A DNA stretch of 64,000 nucleotides from Cellulophaga sp. RHA19 (GTDB lineage: Bacteria; Bacteroidota; Bacteroidia; Flavobacteriales; Flavobacteriaceae). Positions 1 to 8,090 of the stretch are shown piece after piece. Below the pieces are notes generated by a model. That model ran no database searches. It saw only the letters and a list, made by a program, of their open reading frames with translations, and was not told where the DNA came from. The first letter of the stretch is position 1; each line of letters begins with the position of its first letter. Made by a program: the position numbers and the translations under genes. The stretch covers positions 1,809,001 to 1,873,000 of the forward strand of contig NZ_PHUL01000001.1 in assembly GCF_002813425.1 (NCBI RefSeq), written 5' to 3'.

Positions 1-677
1 TTAATAGCTTCTATGTTACTAATGCCACTTTCAGATACCTTAACAAAATCATTAGGTATTAATTTAGATAGAGATTTACTAGTATCTAAACTCACCGTAA
101 ATGTTTTTAAGTTACGATTATTTACACCTAACATATCTAAACTAGGCATAATAGATTTGTGCAACTCTTCCTCGTTGTGTACTTCTAATAAAACATCTAA
201 GTTTAAGCTTTTAGCAAACTCAGAAAACTGTTTTATTTCATCTCTAGTAAGTATGGCAGCAATTAGTAAAATAACATCTGCACCATATGCTTTTGCTTCT
301 AGTATTTGGTATTCATCTATAATAAATTCTTTACGTAGTAATGGCATTTGCACTGCAGCTCTAGCGGTTAACAAATCATCTAAAGAGCCACCAAAGTATT
401 TACCATCTGTTAAAACAGACATACCGCAAACACCAGCATTTTGGTAACCAGTAGCAACATCTTGTACAGATAGGCTATTATTTATTACTGCTTTTGATGG
501 CGATCTTCTTTTATGTTCTGCAATAATGCCAGAATTACTATTTTTTAAGGCTGTAGCTAAAGAGTTTGTAGTTCTATTAAATAAAACTGAAGCTTCTAAT
601 TGAGATACAGGAATAAGAGATTTTCTTAAATCTACCTCTTTGCGTTTGTCGCGTACTATTTTTTCTAAGATATCCAT
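1..677 (-). CDS. trpC: Indole-3-glycerol phosphate synthase, 3' end outside window
   Basis: Converts 1-(2-carboxyphenylamino)-1-deoxyribulose 5-phosphate to indole-3-glycerol phosphate, the fourth step from chorismate to tryptophan. The start is ATG at 677, giving MDILEKIVRDKRKEVDLRK, the usual opening of the family (a helix with a KR/KEV motif). The frame stays open for 225 codons down to the window edge; the family is about 260 residues, so only the C-terminal end of the (beta/alpha)8 barrel is missing. The ATG follows the trpD stop codon directly (TAAATG), so the two are almost certainly translationally coupled. Assignment rests on the N-terminal sequence and the operon position behind trpE, trpG and trpD. 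Confidence 0.93.
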   Translation of the reverse strand, partial: MDILEKIVRDKRKEVDLRKSLIPVSQLEASVLFNRTTNSLATALKNSNSGIIAEHKRRSPSKAVINNSLSVQDVATGYQNAGVCGMSVLTDGKYFGGSLDDLLTARAAVQMPLLRKEFIIDEYQILEAKAYGADVILLIAAILTRDEIKQFSEFAKSLNLDVLLEVHNEEELHKSIMPSLDMLGVNNRNLKTFTVSLDTSKSLSKLIPNDFVKVSESGISNIEAI

Positions 678-1670
678 TTATGCACTTAGCTTTTGTAATT
701 TTTTTAATGCTTCTAATCCTTTACCGCTACGCAAAGATTCTTGCGCCATTAAAAAGCCTTCTTTAGGCGTAATATTTTGTACTGTAGCAATTGCAATACC
801 TGCATTGGCACAAACAACATTGTTTTGTGGATCTGTACCTTTTCCACTTAAAATGTCTACAAATATTTTTGCAGAAGCCTCTACTGTATCACCACCAACA
901 ATATCAGATTGTTTTACTTGCTGTACTCCAAAATCTTCTGGTTTAAGCATATTTTCTGATAGGCGTGATATTGTTTTAGTGTTACCAGTTAAACTAATTT
1001 CATCATAACCATCTAAGGCGTGTAAAACAGTAAAGTTTTTGTCTGTATTTTGATAAAGGTAACCATACATTCTTGCTAATTCTAAATTGAAAACACCTAC
1101 CATTTGGTTTTTAGGAAAAGCAGGGTTTACCATTGGGCCTAGCATATTAAAGAATGTTTTAACAGCTAACTCTTTACGTATTGGCGCAACATTTTTCATT
1201 GCAGGGTGAAAAAGCGGCGCGTGTAACACGCAAATACCAGCTTTATCTATAGTTTTTTCTAAAAAGCCAACGTCATTACTAAATTTAATTCCTAAAGACT
1301 CCATTACATTACTACTACCACATTTACTAGACACACCGTAATTGCCGTGTTTAGTAACTTTAATACCGGCACCAGCAGTAACAAAAGAAGCAAGTGTAGA
1401 AATATTAAAAGTATCTTTGCCATCACCACCAGTACCACATAAATCTATGGGGTTATAGGCAGATAAATCTACTGCCAAACATAGCTCTAGTAATGCATCT
1501 CTAAAACCTTCTAACTCTTCAATAGTAACGCTGCGCATCATATAAACAGTTAAAAAAGCTGCAATTTGACTTGTGTTATAATCGCCTTTGGCTATGTTAA
1601 CCAAAACGTTTTTGGCATCTTCTTTAGAAAGAATTTCGTGATTAATTAATCTATTTAATATTGTTTTCAT
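678..1670 (-). CDS. trpD: Anthranilate phosphoribosyltransferase
   Basis: Transfers the phosphoribosyl group of PRPP to anthranilate (second tryptophan-specific step). 330 residues, normal for the family. The glycine-rich PRPP/pyrophosphate site GTGGDGKDTFNIST is at residues 79-92, followed by the KHGNYGVSSKCGSSNVMESLG segment near 106-126 and the IRKELAVKTFFNMLGPMVNP block, all diagnostic of TrpD. It is a stand-alone TrpD, not fused to TrpG. The gene lies 45 bp after trpG and abuts trpC, in the same orientation, so it is part of the attenuated trp operon. Confidence 0.97.
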   Translation of the reverse strand: MKTILNRLINHEILSKEDAKNVLVNIAKGDYNTSQIAAFLTVYMMRSVTIEELEGFRDALLELCLAVDLSAYNPIDLCGTGGDGKDTFNISTLASFVTAGAGIKVTKHGNYGVSSKCGSSNVMESLGIKFSNDVGFLEKTIDKAGICVLHAPLFHPAMKNVAPIRKELAVKTFFNMLGPMVNPAFPKNQMVGVFNLELARMYGYLYQNTDKNFTVLHALDGYDEISLTGNTKTISRLSENMLKPEDFGVQQVKQSDIVGGDTVEASAKIFVDILSGKGTDPQNNVVCANAGIAIATVQNITPKEGFLMAQESLRSGKGLEALKKLQKLSA

Positions 1671-1715
1671 TTTTATTTTTTTAATTGAATAAGTAAATTT
1701 TACAAACTGTTTATT

Positions 1716-2279
1716 TTACTTATTTACCCAATTTTTTAGCATTTGTTTGCCTTCTGGTGTTAAAACAGATTCTGGATGAAACTGTACAGCGTTAACATCA
1801 TAAACCTTATGGCGTAAAGACATTATTTGTCCGTTTTCATCTATAGAAGTAGCTACTAAAGCTTCTGGTAAATCTGGGTTTACAACCCAGGAATGGTAGC
1901 GTCCAACCTTTAACTCTTTGCCTAAGCCAGCAAATAGAACATCGTCTTTTGTTACTGTAATTGTAGTAGCAATACCGTGGTAAACTTGCTCTAAATTAAT
2001 TAAAGAACCGCCAAAAACTTCACCAATGGCTTGTTGACCTAAACAAACACCTAAAATGGTTTTAGTTGGAGCGTATGTAGCAATAATTTGTTTTAGTAAA
2101 CCTGCTTCATCCGGAATCCCAGGACCTGGAGAAAGTACTATTTTTTCAAAAGCATCTACTTCTTCAAGTGTAAGTTGGTCGTTTCGTTTTACTGTAACAT
2201 CACAATCTAAATCTTCTAGGTAGTGCACTAAATTGTATGTAAAACTGTCGTAATTATCTATAACTAGTATTTTTTTCAT
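1716..2279 (-). CDS. trpG: Anthranilate synthase component II (glutamine amidotransferase)
   Basis: Supplies ammonia from glutamine to TrpE for anthranilate synthesis. 187 residues, a single class I glutamine amidotransferase domain. The nucleophile is Cys79 in GVCLGQQ; the His168/Glu170 pair of the catalytic triad is in FHPESVLTPEG; the oxyanion-strand motif SPGPGIP is at residues 50-56. Only 4 bp separate it from trpE upstream. The same amidotransferase can serve folate synthesis (PabA) in some bacteria; the placement inside a trp operon makes TrpG its primary role. Confidence 0.96.
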   Translation of the reverse strand: MKKILVIDNYDSFTYNLVHYLEDLDCDVTVKRNDQLTLEEVDAFEKIVLSPGPGIPDEAGLLKQIIATYAPTKTILGVCLGQQAIGEVFGGSLINLEQVYHGIATTITVTKDDVLFAGLGKELKVGRYHSWVVNPDLPEALVATSIDENGQIMSLRHKVYDVNAVQFHPESVLTPEGKQMLKNWVNK

Positions 2280-2283
2280 TGTC

Positions 2284-3681
2284 TTAAATATTCTCAGCTA
2301 TTTCTAAAGCTTTGGTTAGTGCTCCTAATTTGTTGTATGTTTCTTGTAGTTCGTCTTTTGGGTTAGATGCGGCAACTAAACCTGCACCAGCTTGGTAGTG
2401 TAATTGATGGTTTTTACTTAAAAAAGTTCTAATCATTATAGCGTGATTAAAATTCCCATTAAAATCCATAAAACCAATGGCGCCACCGTAGTATCCACGA
2501 CTAGTTTTTTCATATTTTTCTATAAGTTGCATAGCCATATGCTTAGGTGCACCGCTTAAAGTACCAGCAGGAAAAGTGTCTGCAACAACCTTCATTGTAG
2601 GTATGTTATCTTTTTTAATACCTGTAACTTTAGATACCAAATGTATTACGTGAGAGAAAAACTGAACCTCTCTATAGTTTTCTACGGTAACTGTGTTTCC
2701 GTTTCTACTTAAATCGTTTCTGGCTAAATCTACCAGCATAACGTGTTCACTGTTTTCTTTGTCGTCTTCTGTTAATTCTTTGGCAATAATTGCATCTTTT
2801 TCATCGTTACCTGTACGTTTAAAAGTACCAGCAATTGGGTGAATTTCTGCCTTACCATCTTTTACAATAATTTGTGCCTCTGGCGAGCTGCCAAATATTT
2901 TAAAATCTCCATAATCAAAATAAAATAGGTAAGGAGATGGGTTTACAGAGCGTAAAGCGCGGTATACATTAAATTCGTCTCCTTTAAATTCCTGAGAAAA
3001 CCTTCTAGATAAAACAAGTTGAAAAACGTCTCCACGCTGGCAATGTTTTTTAGCTAAGTCTACTTGATCTAAAAACTCATTATCTGTTAAATTAGAAGTT
3101 GCTTCGCCTTCTTTTGCAAAGTTATACGTAGCAAAGTTTCTAACATTTAATAATTGTTCTATTTCTGGTATGTTATTTTCTGTATTATAGGTGTGTGCAA
3201 ATATGTAGGCTTCATTTTTAAAATGATTAATAGCAATTACATTTTTATATACCGCATAATACATATCTGGTATAATAACAGAATTATCTTTTTTAGTAAT
3301 GTTTATGTCCTCAAAATAACGAACAGAATCATAAGCCATATAGCCAAAAAGACCATTATTTATAAATTTAAAGTCGTTATTGTTAGAGCTAAACTTTGTA
3401 CTAAAATTGTGTAAAACAGTAGCTACGTCTATAGTGTTGTCTATAGTTGTTGTATTGCTTGTCCCATCTGGATAGTTTTCAAAAATGGTTTCGTTTTCTA
3501 TTTTTATAGATGCTATTGGGTTACAACAGATATATGAAAAACTATTATTATTTGCGTGGTAGTCGCTACTTTCTAATAAAATACTATTAGGAAACCTGTC
3601 TCTAATTTTTAAGTACATACTAACAGGAGTAATGGTGTCTGCCAGTATTTTTTTGTAGTGCGATGTTAGATTGTATTTCAT
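2284..3681 (-). CDS. trpE: Anthranilate synthase component I
   Basis: Chorismate-utilising enzyme that forms anthranilate with TrpG. 465 residues: an N-terminal anthranilate synthase I domain followed by the chorismate-binding domain (roughly residues 195-460), with IAGTFKRTGNDEKDA, ELTEDDKENSEHVMLVDLARNDL and FPAGTLSGAPKHMAMQLI blocks that are characteristic of TrpE. The N-terminal part carries the LLESSD motif that in TrpE proteins belongs to the tryptophan feedback site, so allosteric inhibition is expected. First structural gene of the operon; an attenuator and Trp-rich leader peptide lie between it and the promoter. Confidence 0.96.
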   Translation of the reverse strand: MKYNLTSHYKKILADTITPVSMYLKIRDRFPNSILLESSDYHANNNSFSYICCNPIASIKIENETIFENYPDGTSNTTTIDNTIDVATVLHNFSTKFSSNNNDFKFINNGLFGYMAYDSVRYFEDINITKKDNSVIIPDMYYAVYKNVIAINHFKNEAYIFAHTYNTENNIPEIEQLLNVRNFATYNFAKEGEATSNLTDNEFLDQVDLAKKHCQRGDVFQLVLSRRFSQEFKGDEFNVYRALRSVNPSPYLFYFDYGDFKIFGSSPEAQIIVKDGKAEIHPIAGTFKRTGNDEKDAIIAKELTEDDKENSEHVMLVDLARNDLSRNGNTVTVENYREVQFFSHVIHLVSKVTGIKKDNIPTMKVVADTFPAGTLSGAPKHMAMQLIEKYEKTSRGYYGGAIGFMDFNGNFNHAIMIRTFLSKNHQLHYQAGAGLVAASNPKDELQETYNKLGALTKALEIAENI

Positions 3682-3703
3682 TTTAACTTTAAATTTTTAA
3701 ATA

Positions 3704-3736
3704 AAAAAAAGGCTTGTCGTGATAGACAAGCCTTTT
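3704..3736 (-). terminator. trp operon attenuator (intrinsic terminator)
   Basis: Perfect 10-bp stem (3709-3718 with 3725-3734, extendable to 12 bp through A-U pairs), six-base loop, and a run of eight U residues on the minus strand (complement of 3703-3710). It sits between the Trp-rich leader peptide and trpE, so it would stop transcription before the structural genes unless an alternative fold forms. Confidence 0.9.
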
Positions 3737-3763
3737 ATGTATATTGTTACAATGGTGCTTTGC

Positions 3764-3817
3764 TCACGACGTTTGACGTAAGTTGTTCCACCACCATATG
3801 TTAGTTGTTATTTTCAT
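3764..3817 (-). CDS. trpL: trp leader peptide with three tandem Trp codons
   Basis: Reading from ATG at 3817, the minus strand encodes MKITTNIWWWNNLRQTS and stops at TGA (3764-3766). Three adjacent UGG codons (3788-3796) in a 17-residue peptide upstream of a trp operon and a terminator hairpin is the hallmark of ribosome-mediated attenuation. The segment just at and after the stop (3757-3765) can pair with the 5' arm of the terminator (3711-3718) as 7 bp with two single-base bulges, giving a possible antiterminator that a ribosome at the stop codon would mask. The start lies only five bases behind the promoter -7 element, so the leader mRNA may be leaderless. The pairing is by eye, not by folding software. 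Confidence 0.88.
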   Translation of the reverse strand: MKITTNIWWWNNLRQTS

Positions 3818-3822
3818 TAGGT

Positions 3823-3856
3823 CAAATATATAAAGGAATTTTATAATACCCAACAA
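3823..3856 (-). promoter_or_regulatory. Bacteroidota-type promoter of the trp operon
   Basis: The minus strand carries TATATTTG (complement of 3823-3830), an exact TAnnTTTG -7 element, with TTG (3851-3853) 20 bases upstream, inside the 17-23 base spacing known for flavobacterial sigma-A promoters. A transcription start four to seven bases downstream would fall at or next to the leader-peptide ATG. Confidence 0.78.
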
Positions 3857-3864
3857 GAGTTGCA

Positions 3865-3897
3865 TAAAAAATAAAAAACCTCACAAAAGTGAGGTTT
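3865..3897 (-). terminator. Intrinsic terminator of the marR-yceI operon
   Basis: Nine-base perfect stem (3876-3884 with 3889-3897), AAAA/UUUU loop, and an A-rich plus strand at 3865-3875 that gives a U-rich tail on the minus strand. It lies just after the yceI stop and before the trp promoter, separating the two minus-strand operons. Confidence 0.85.
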
Positions 3898-3922
3898 AAA
3901 ACATTTATTGGTTTTGTTTTAT

Positions 3923-4483
3923 TTAGAACTGTAAATCTACAACAAGATCAAAATCGTCATAAATAGCTTTGTCTCCTAAGTTTTCAATAAAACTACCAGA
4001 CTTGTATTTAATGTCAAAGTCTGTTCTGTCTATTTTTAAGCTAGCTGTTGCTTTGCTACCATATACAGATATTGTAAAGTCTACAGGTTTTGTAATGTTT
4101 TTTATTGTTAGATTACCTTTTGCTGCATATGCATTTTTACCTGTTGCTTTACCAACTGTAAAAACTAGTTTAGATCTTGTGTTTTTTTCTGTGCTAAAGA
4201 AATCATCAGACTTTAGGTGTCCTTCTAATTTTCCTTTCATTCCACCTTCTAAATCTGTAACTGTTAAAGTTGTCATATCTACAACAAATTCACCAGCAGA
4301 TAGTTTATCATTTTTAAAAACTAAAGAACCGTCTTTAAATTTTAAAGTTCCTTCATGAGAACCAGTTACTTTGTATCCTTTCCAGGTGATTTTACTAGAC
4401 TCTGTATTAATTTTTTTCTCTTGAGCTGTTAATGAAGCAACAGAAAATACTAATGCTAAAATACTAATTGATAATTTTTTCAT
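3923..4483 (-). CDS. YceI family periplasmic lipocalin-like protein
   Basis: 186 residues with a signal peptide (MKKLSISILALVFSVASLTAQ, cleavage near residue 20). The rest fits the YceI fold, an extended lipocalin-like barrel known in family members to bind isoprenoids or other amphiphiles: SSKITWKGYKVTGSHEGTLKF at the start, FVVDMTTLTVTDL, the HLKSDDFFSTEK block and a GNLTIKNITKPV strand are typical. It follows a MarR regulator by 20 bp in the same direction, so it is probably the regulator's co-transcribed target. Ligand unknown. The likely cell location is the periplasm. Confidence 0.9.
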   Translation of the reverse strand: MKKLSISILALVFSVASLTAQEKKINTESSKITWKGYKVTGSHEGTLKFKDGSLVFKNDKLSAGEFVVDMTTLTVTDLEGGMKGKLEGHLKSDDFFSTEKNTRSKLVFTVGKATGKNAYAAKGNLTIKNITKPVDFTISVYGSKATASLKIDRTDFDIKYKSGSFIENLGDKAIYDDFDLVVDLQF

Positions 4484-4503
4484 AATTCTTGTTTTTATTT
4501 GTT

Positions 4504-4962
4504 TTAATTGTCTGTATTTAATTTATTTAAAAGTTTATTTAAGGATATTAAGTCTTCTTGTGTAACATTTTTTAATAGTAACTCTTCCATATTTAGCATG
4601 GCTTTACTCATTTTAACCAACTCATCTTTCCCTTTTTTAGTGATGTAAATTTCTATTTTTCTTCTGTTATCAGGGCAAATACTTCTTTTAACTAGTTTTT
4701 TTAGAATAAGTTTATCTACTAATCTTGTAGTGTTGCTCATTTTAGAAACCATACGTTCGTTTAAAGTGCTAAGGTTAGCCGCTTTTCCGTTTTGGCCTTT
4801 TAAAATGCGTAATACATTAAATTGCTGTACAGAAACATCAAAAGGTTTTAAGGCTTCTGTTGTTTTTTCAGAGATATGCTGGTGTACTAAAGTCAAATGA
4901 ATAATTGTTTTACCTTCTAGAGGTAATGGCTTATTCGTTTTTAAAATTTTATCTACATCCAT
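4504..4962 (-). CDS. MarR family winged-helix regulator
   Basis: 152 residues with the MarR layout: N-terminal dimerisation helix, winged helix-turn-helix around residues 45-105 (QQFNVLRILKGQNGKAANLSTLNERMVSK, then TTRLVDKLILKKLVKR and RKIEIYITKKGKDEL wing), C-terminal dimerisation helix. It heads a two-gene operon with yceI, 20 bp apart. A palindrome overlaps its own promoter, so autorepression is likely. MarR proteins usually respond to small aromatic or redox-active ligands; which one is not visible here. Confidence 0.9.
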   Translation of the reverse strand: MDVDKILKTNKPLPLEGKTIIHLTLVHQHISEKTTEALKPFDVSVQQFNVLRILKGQNGKAANLSTLNERMVSKMSNTTRLVDKLILKKLVKRSICPDNRRKIEIYITKKGKDELVKMSKAMLNMEELLLKNVTQEDLISLNKLLNKLNTDN

Positions 4963-4975
4963 GTTGCTACAATAA

Positions 4976-4992
4976 TTGTATATACAAATGTA
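4976..4992 (-). promoter_or_regulatory. marR promoter -7 element overlapped by a palindromic operator
   Basis: TTGTATATACAA (4976-4987) is a perfect 12-base palindrome. It overlaps TACATTTG on the minus strand (complement of 4985-4992), an exact TAnnTTTG -7 element 23-30 bases before the marR start. This is the placement expected of an autorepressor site. No clear TTG -33 element is seen upstream. Confidence 0.6.
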
Positions 4993-5010
4993 TGTAATTT
5001 TTATTTTAAT

Positions 5011-5018
5011 TACTTTTG
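5011..5018 (+). promoter_or_regulatory. -7 element of the rhodanese gene
   Basis: TACTTTTG is an exact TAnnTTTG match 16 bases before the rhodanese ATG, divergent from the marR promoter. I see no TTG at the correct upstream distance, so this is a half-promoter call. Confidence 0.5.
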
Positions 5019-5034
5019 AAAAAAAATATTTAAT

Positions 5035-5346
5035 ATGGATTTAACACAACAAGAGTGGAGCGCAAAAATGGCAGAGGATGCCAACGCTTTTATATTAGAC
5101 GTAAGAACTGAAGATGAAATAGCTGAAGGTATGATACCAAATGCAGTAAATATAGACATTTACAAAGGTCAAGGTTTTATAGATGAACTTGAAAAATTAG
5201 ACAAAACAAAAACATACTATGTGTATTGCAGATCTGGTAACCGCAGTGGGCAGGCTTGTGCAATTATGAATAGCATTGGTTTTGAAAACGCTTATAATTT
5301 AGAAGGCGGTTTTATGAATTGGGAAGGTGAAGTTGCTGAGCAATAG
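5035..5346 (+). CDS. Single-domain rhodanese-like protein
   Basis: 103 residues, one rhodanese domain and nothing else. The N-terminal ILDVRTEDEIAEGMIPNAVNID is the CH2-like strand, and the active-site loop CRSGNRS starts with Cys65, the residue that would carry the persulfide. The small size matches GlpE/PspE-like sulfurtransferases; there is no signal peptide, so it is cytoplasmic. It is divergent from marR-yceI and has its own promoter element. Physiological sulfur donor and acceptor are unknown. Confidence 0.9.
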   Translation: MDLTQQEWSAKMAEDANAFILDVRTEDEIAEGMIPNAVNIDIYKGQGFIDELEKLDKTKTYYVYCRSGNRSGQACAIMNSIGFENAYNLEGGFMNWEGEVAEQ

Positions 5347-5399
5347 GCTTGTTAACTTTCTTTTGTTTACTTTAGTAAGCAAACAATTTTAATATAGTT

Positions 5400-6683
5400 A
5401 TGCGTGAAGACCTTTTACATTTTATATGGAAATATAAAAAAATACAATTAAAAGGCTTGCAAACAACAAAGGGAGACGCAATTACAATTACGTCTGTTGG
5501 CACGCATAACTATAATGAAGGGCCAGACTTTTTTAATGCGCAATTAAAAATAGGAAACCAGCTTTGGGCAGGTAATGTAGAAATACACATAAACGCATCA
5601 GACTGGTATGCCCACAATCATGAGAAAGATAAAAATTACGACAATGTAATTTTACACGTTGTTTGGCAAGAAGATGCTACAGTTTTTAGGCCAGACAACT
5701 CAGAAATTCCTACGCTTGTTTTAAAAGACTATATTCCTTTACATATTTTAAATAATTACAAGCAATTATTTTCTTCAAAGAACCAAAAATTTATCAATTG
5801 CGAAAAAGACGTAGCGACAGTAGATTCTTTTTTAATGCAAAATTGGTTAGATCGTTTGTATTTTGAGCGTTTAGAGCAAAAATCAATCTTAATACAACAA
5901 CTTTTAACAGATTCTAATAACAATTGGGAGCATGTGCTTTTTGCTTTATTGATGAAAAATTTTGGCTCTGCAATAAATGGAGAGTCGTTTTTGCAACTTG
6001 CAAAAAATATAGATTTTAGTGTTTTAAAAAAAGTAAGTGTAAAACCATTACACGCAGAAAGCCTTTTGTTTGGTATGTCTGGTTTGTTACAAAATGATGA
6101 AATTTTAGATAACTACTATTTAGAGTTGAAAAAAGAATATGCTTTTTTAGCGCATAAATTTAATTTTACTATTCATGATCAGGTTTCAGTAGCTTTTTTT
6201 AAATTAAGACCAACCAATTTTCCTACAATACGTTTATCTCAATTATGTGCTTTGTATGGTAAGCATCAAACTTTATTTGCAAAACTAATGCAAGCAAAAA
6301 CAGTAGATCAAATTTATGATCTATGTAATGTTGTAGCTAGTAATTATTGGGATAATCATTATACGTTTGGTAAAGAATCTAAGGTTAGTAAAAAAAGACT
6401 AACCAAGTCTTTTGTAAATTTATTAATAATTAACACCATTTTACCTTTGCGCTTTTGTTATTCTAAATATGTGGGTAAAGATGATAATGAAAATATTTTG
6501 GAAATAAGTACTGCTTTAGATAAAGAGCAAAATAGTATTGTTTCGGGCTTTAAAAATATAAAGCTTAATGTGCAAAACGCAAAAGATAGTCAGGCTGTTT
6601 TGCAATTGTATAAAATGTATTGTACAAAAAATAAATGCTTGCAATGTGCTGTTGGTAGTAGTTTATTAAGTAGAAATGGTTAA
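5400..6683 (+). CDS. DUF2851 family protein
   Basis: 427 residues, cytoplasmic, no signal peptide. The N-terminal third (LLHFIWKYKKIQ, GTHNYNEGPDFFNAQLKIG, WAGNVEIHINASDWYAHNH, NVILHVVW) is the conserved core of DUF2851, a family largely limited to Bacteroidota and of unknown function; the invariant GPDF, EIH and H-x-H-like residues there suggest a nuclease-like or metal-binding site, but that is inference. The C-terminus ends in a Cys-rich CTKNKCLQC segment. The short gap (9 bp) to the PspC-like gene suggests co-transcription. Confidence 0.88.
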   Translation: MREDLLHFIWKYKKIQLKGLQTTKGDAITITSVGTHNYNEGPDFFNAQLKIGNQLWAGNVEIHINASDWYAHNHEKDKNYDNVILHVVWQEDATVFRPDNSEIPTLVLKDYIPLHILNNYKQLFSSKNQKFINCEKDVATVDSFLMQNWLDRLYFERLEQKSILIQQLLTDSNNNWEHVLFALLMKNFGSAINGESFLQLAKNIDFSVLKKVSVKPLHAESLLFGMSGLLQNDEILDNYYLELKKEYAFLAHKFNFTIHDQVSVAFFKLRPTNFPTIRLSQLCALYGKHQTLFAKLMQAKTVDQIYDLCNVVASNYWDNHYTFGKESKVSKKRLTKSFVNLLIINTILPLRFCYSKYVGKDDNENILEISTALDKEQNSIVSGFKNIKLNVQNAKDSQAVLQLYKMYCTKNKCLQCAVGSSLLSRNG

Positions 6684-6692
6684 TTTTATGGT

Positions 6693-6920
6693 ATGAAATT
6701 TTTCTATAACATTTTATACTATTTTCAAAAACGAGGTTTTGAGGTTTGTAGGCGTATTGCAGAGCGTTTTGGTATACGAGCGCGTATTGTGCGTACATCT
6801 TTTATTTACCTAACTTTTGCAACCTTAGGGTTTGGTTTTGCATTGTATTTGTTTTTGGCTTTTTGGTTAAAAATTAAAGACCTGCTGTACACTAAAAGAA
6901 CTTCTGTATTTGACTTGTAA
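6693..6920 (+). CDS. PspC domain small membrane protein
   Basis: 75 residues. The C-terminal two-thirds fits the PspC domain: a basic cytoplasmic stretch (CRRIAERFGIRARIVR) followed by one hydrophobic segment, TSFIYLTFATLGFGFALYLFLAFWL, about residues 34-58. PspC proteins are linked to envelope-stress sensing in Proteobacteria; in Bacteroidota the function of these short versions is not established. It lies 9 bp after the DUF2851 gene, a common neighbourhood in flavobacteria. Confidence 0.8.
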   Translation: MKFFYNILYYFQKRGFEVCRRIAERFGIRARIVRTSFIYLTFATLGFGFALYLFLAFWLKIKDLLYTKRTSVFDL

Positions 6921-6945
6921 CAATACAATACCTTTTAAAAGAAAA

Positions 6946-6974
6946 TTGTTGCAAAAAAGCAACCAATATCTTTG
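6946..6974 (+). promoter_or_regulatory. Promoter of the K+ channel gene
   Basis: TTG at 6946-6948 and TATCTTTG at 6967-6974 are separated by 18 bases, a full match to the flavobacterial TTG-N(17-23)-TAnnTTTG promoter, 21 bases upstream of the GTG start. Confidence 0.7.
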
Positions 6975-6995
6975 TAATTAACATCATAATATTAA

Positions 6996-8009
6996 GTGAA
7001 GCTTTTAAAACTATTTAGGTCCAAAATTTATATAGCGCAGCTATTAATTGTTTCTATTTTAGTAATAGGAGTCTTGGGTTACAGGTATATATCTAATTAT
7101 AGTTGGATGGAAGCTGTGTATATGACAGTAATTACAATGGCAACAGTTGGTTTTTCAGAGGTAAAACCCTTAGATACGCCATCTAAAATTTTTACTATAT
7201 TTTTAATAATATCTAGTGTTTTTATTGTTGCTTATGCAATATCTGTGGTTACAGAATATGTTTTAGGTAAAAATTCTTTACAAATTTTAAAAAAGAAGCG
7301 TGTGAAAAATAAAATAAAAGATTTTTCTGGTCATATTATTATTTGTGGTTACGGAAGAAACGGTGCGCAAGCAGCAGAACGTCTAAGTAGTTATAAGAGA
7401 CCTTTTGTAGTTATAGAGAAAGACAAAGAAGTAATTGAAAAGTATGAAGAAGACATTCTTTTTATTGAGGGTGATGCCACGGATGATGAATCTTTGATAG
7501 AGGCAGGTGTAGCTAAAGCAAAATATTTAATTACAGCAATGCCAGATGATGCATCAAATTTATTTGTAGTGTTATCTAGTAGGCAATTAAACAAAAATCT
7601 TTTTATTATTAGCAGGGCCTCGTTGGTAAACTCAGAACGCAAATTAATATTAGCAGGAGCGGATAAAGTTATAATGCCAGATAAAATAGGTGGTGATCAT
7701 ATGGCATCTTTAGTGGTAATGCCAGATTTAATTAGTTTTTTAGATAAGCTTTCTACAGAGGGTAAACACACCACAACTTTAGAAGAAATTGCTATAGAGG
7801 ATTTAACAGATAACATAACAAGTAACTCTATAAGAGATTTAGATTTAAGAAAAAGAACAGGTTGTACTATAATAGGTTACATTGCTCCTGATGGTGAATA
7901 TATTATTAATCCAGAAGCTAATTTGCAGCTAGAATCTAAAAGTAAAGTTATAGTTTTGGGTAGGCCAGAGCAAATTATGAAATTGAATGAAATCTTCCAG
8001 ATTGATTGA
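6996..8009 (+). CDS. Two-helix potassium channel with RCK (TrkA-N/TrkA-C) domain
   Basis: 337 residues starting at GTG; the next in-frame possibilities would cut into the first membrane helix. TM1 is about residues 11-30, the pore loop carries the selectivity filter TVGF (50-53, in MTVITMATVGFSEV), TM2 about 63-88. The cytoplasmic part begins with the Rossmann motif GYGRNGAQAAERL (around 118-130) of a TrkA-N/RCK domain and ends with a TrkA-C domain. This is the MthK-like arrangement, in which a nucleotide or divalent cation bound by the RCK ring gates the pore. TVGF instead of TVGY occurs in known K+ channels. It has its own promoter. Confidence 0.92.
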   Translation: MKLLKLFRSKIYIAQLLIVSILVIGVLGYRYISNYSWMEAVYMTVITMATVGFSEVKPLDTPSKIFTIFLIISSVFIVAYAISVVTEYVLGKNSLQILKKKRVKNKIKDFSGHIIICGYGRNGAQAAERLSSYKRPFVVIEKDKEVIEKYEEDILFIEGDATDDESLIEAGVAKAKYLITAMPDDASNLFVVLSSRQLNKNLFIISRASLVNSERKLILAGADKVIMPDKIGGDHMASLVVMPDLISFLDKLSTEGKHTTTLEEIAIEDLTDNITSNSIRDLDLRKRTGCTIIGYIAPDGEYIINPEANLQLESKSKVIVLGRPEQIMKLNEIFQID

Positions 8010-8090
8010 TAATTTAATGAAAATTCCTTGATTGAGTTGATTATTTTTTGGATATTGCTGCCCTAACTAACTCAAAAAATTCAATCAACG

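Noticed and set aside
13..447. 144-codon plus-strand frame at the left edge
   Set aside because: It is antisense to trpC, whose N-terminus and operon position are clear.
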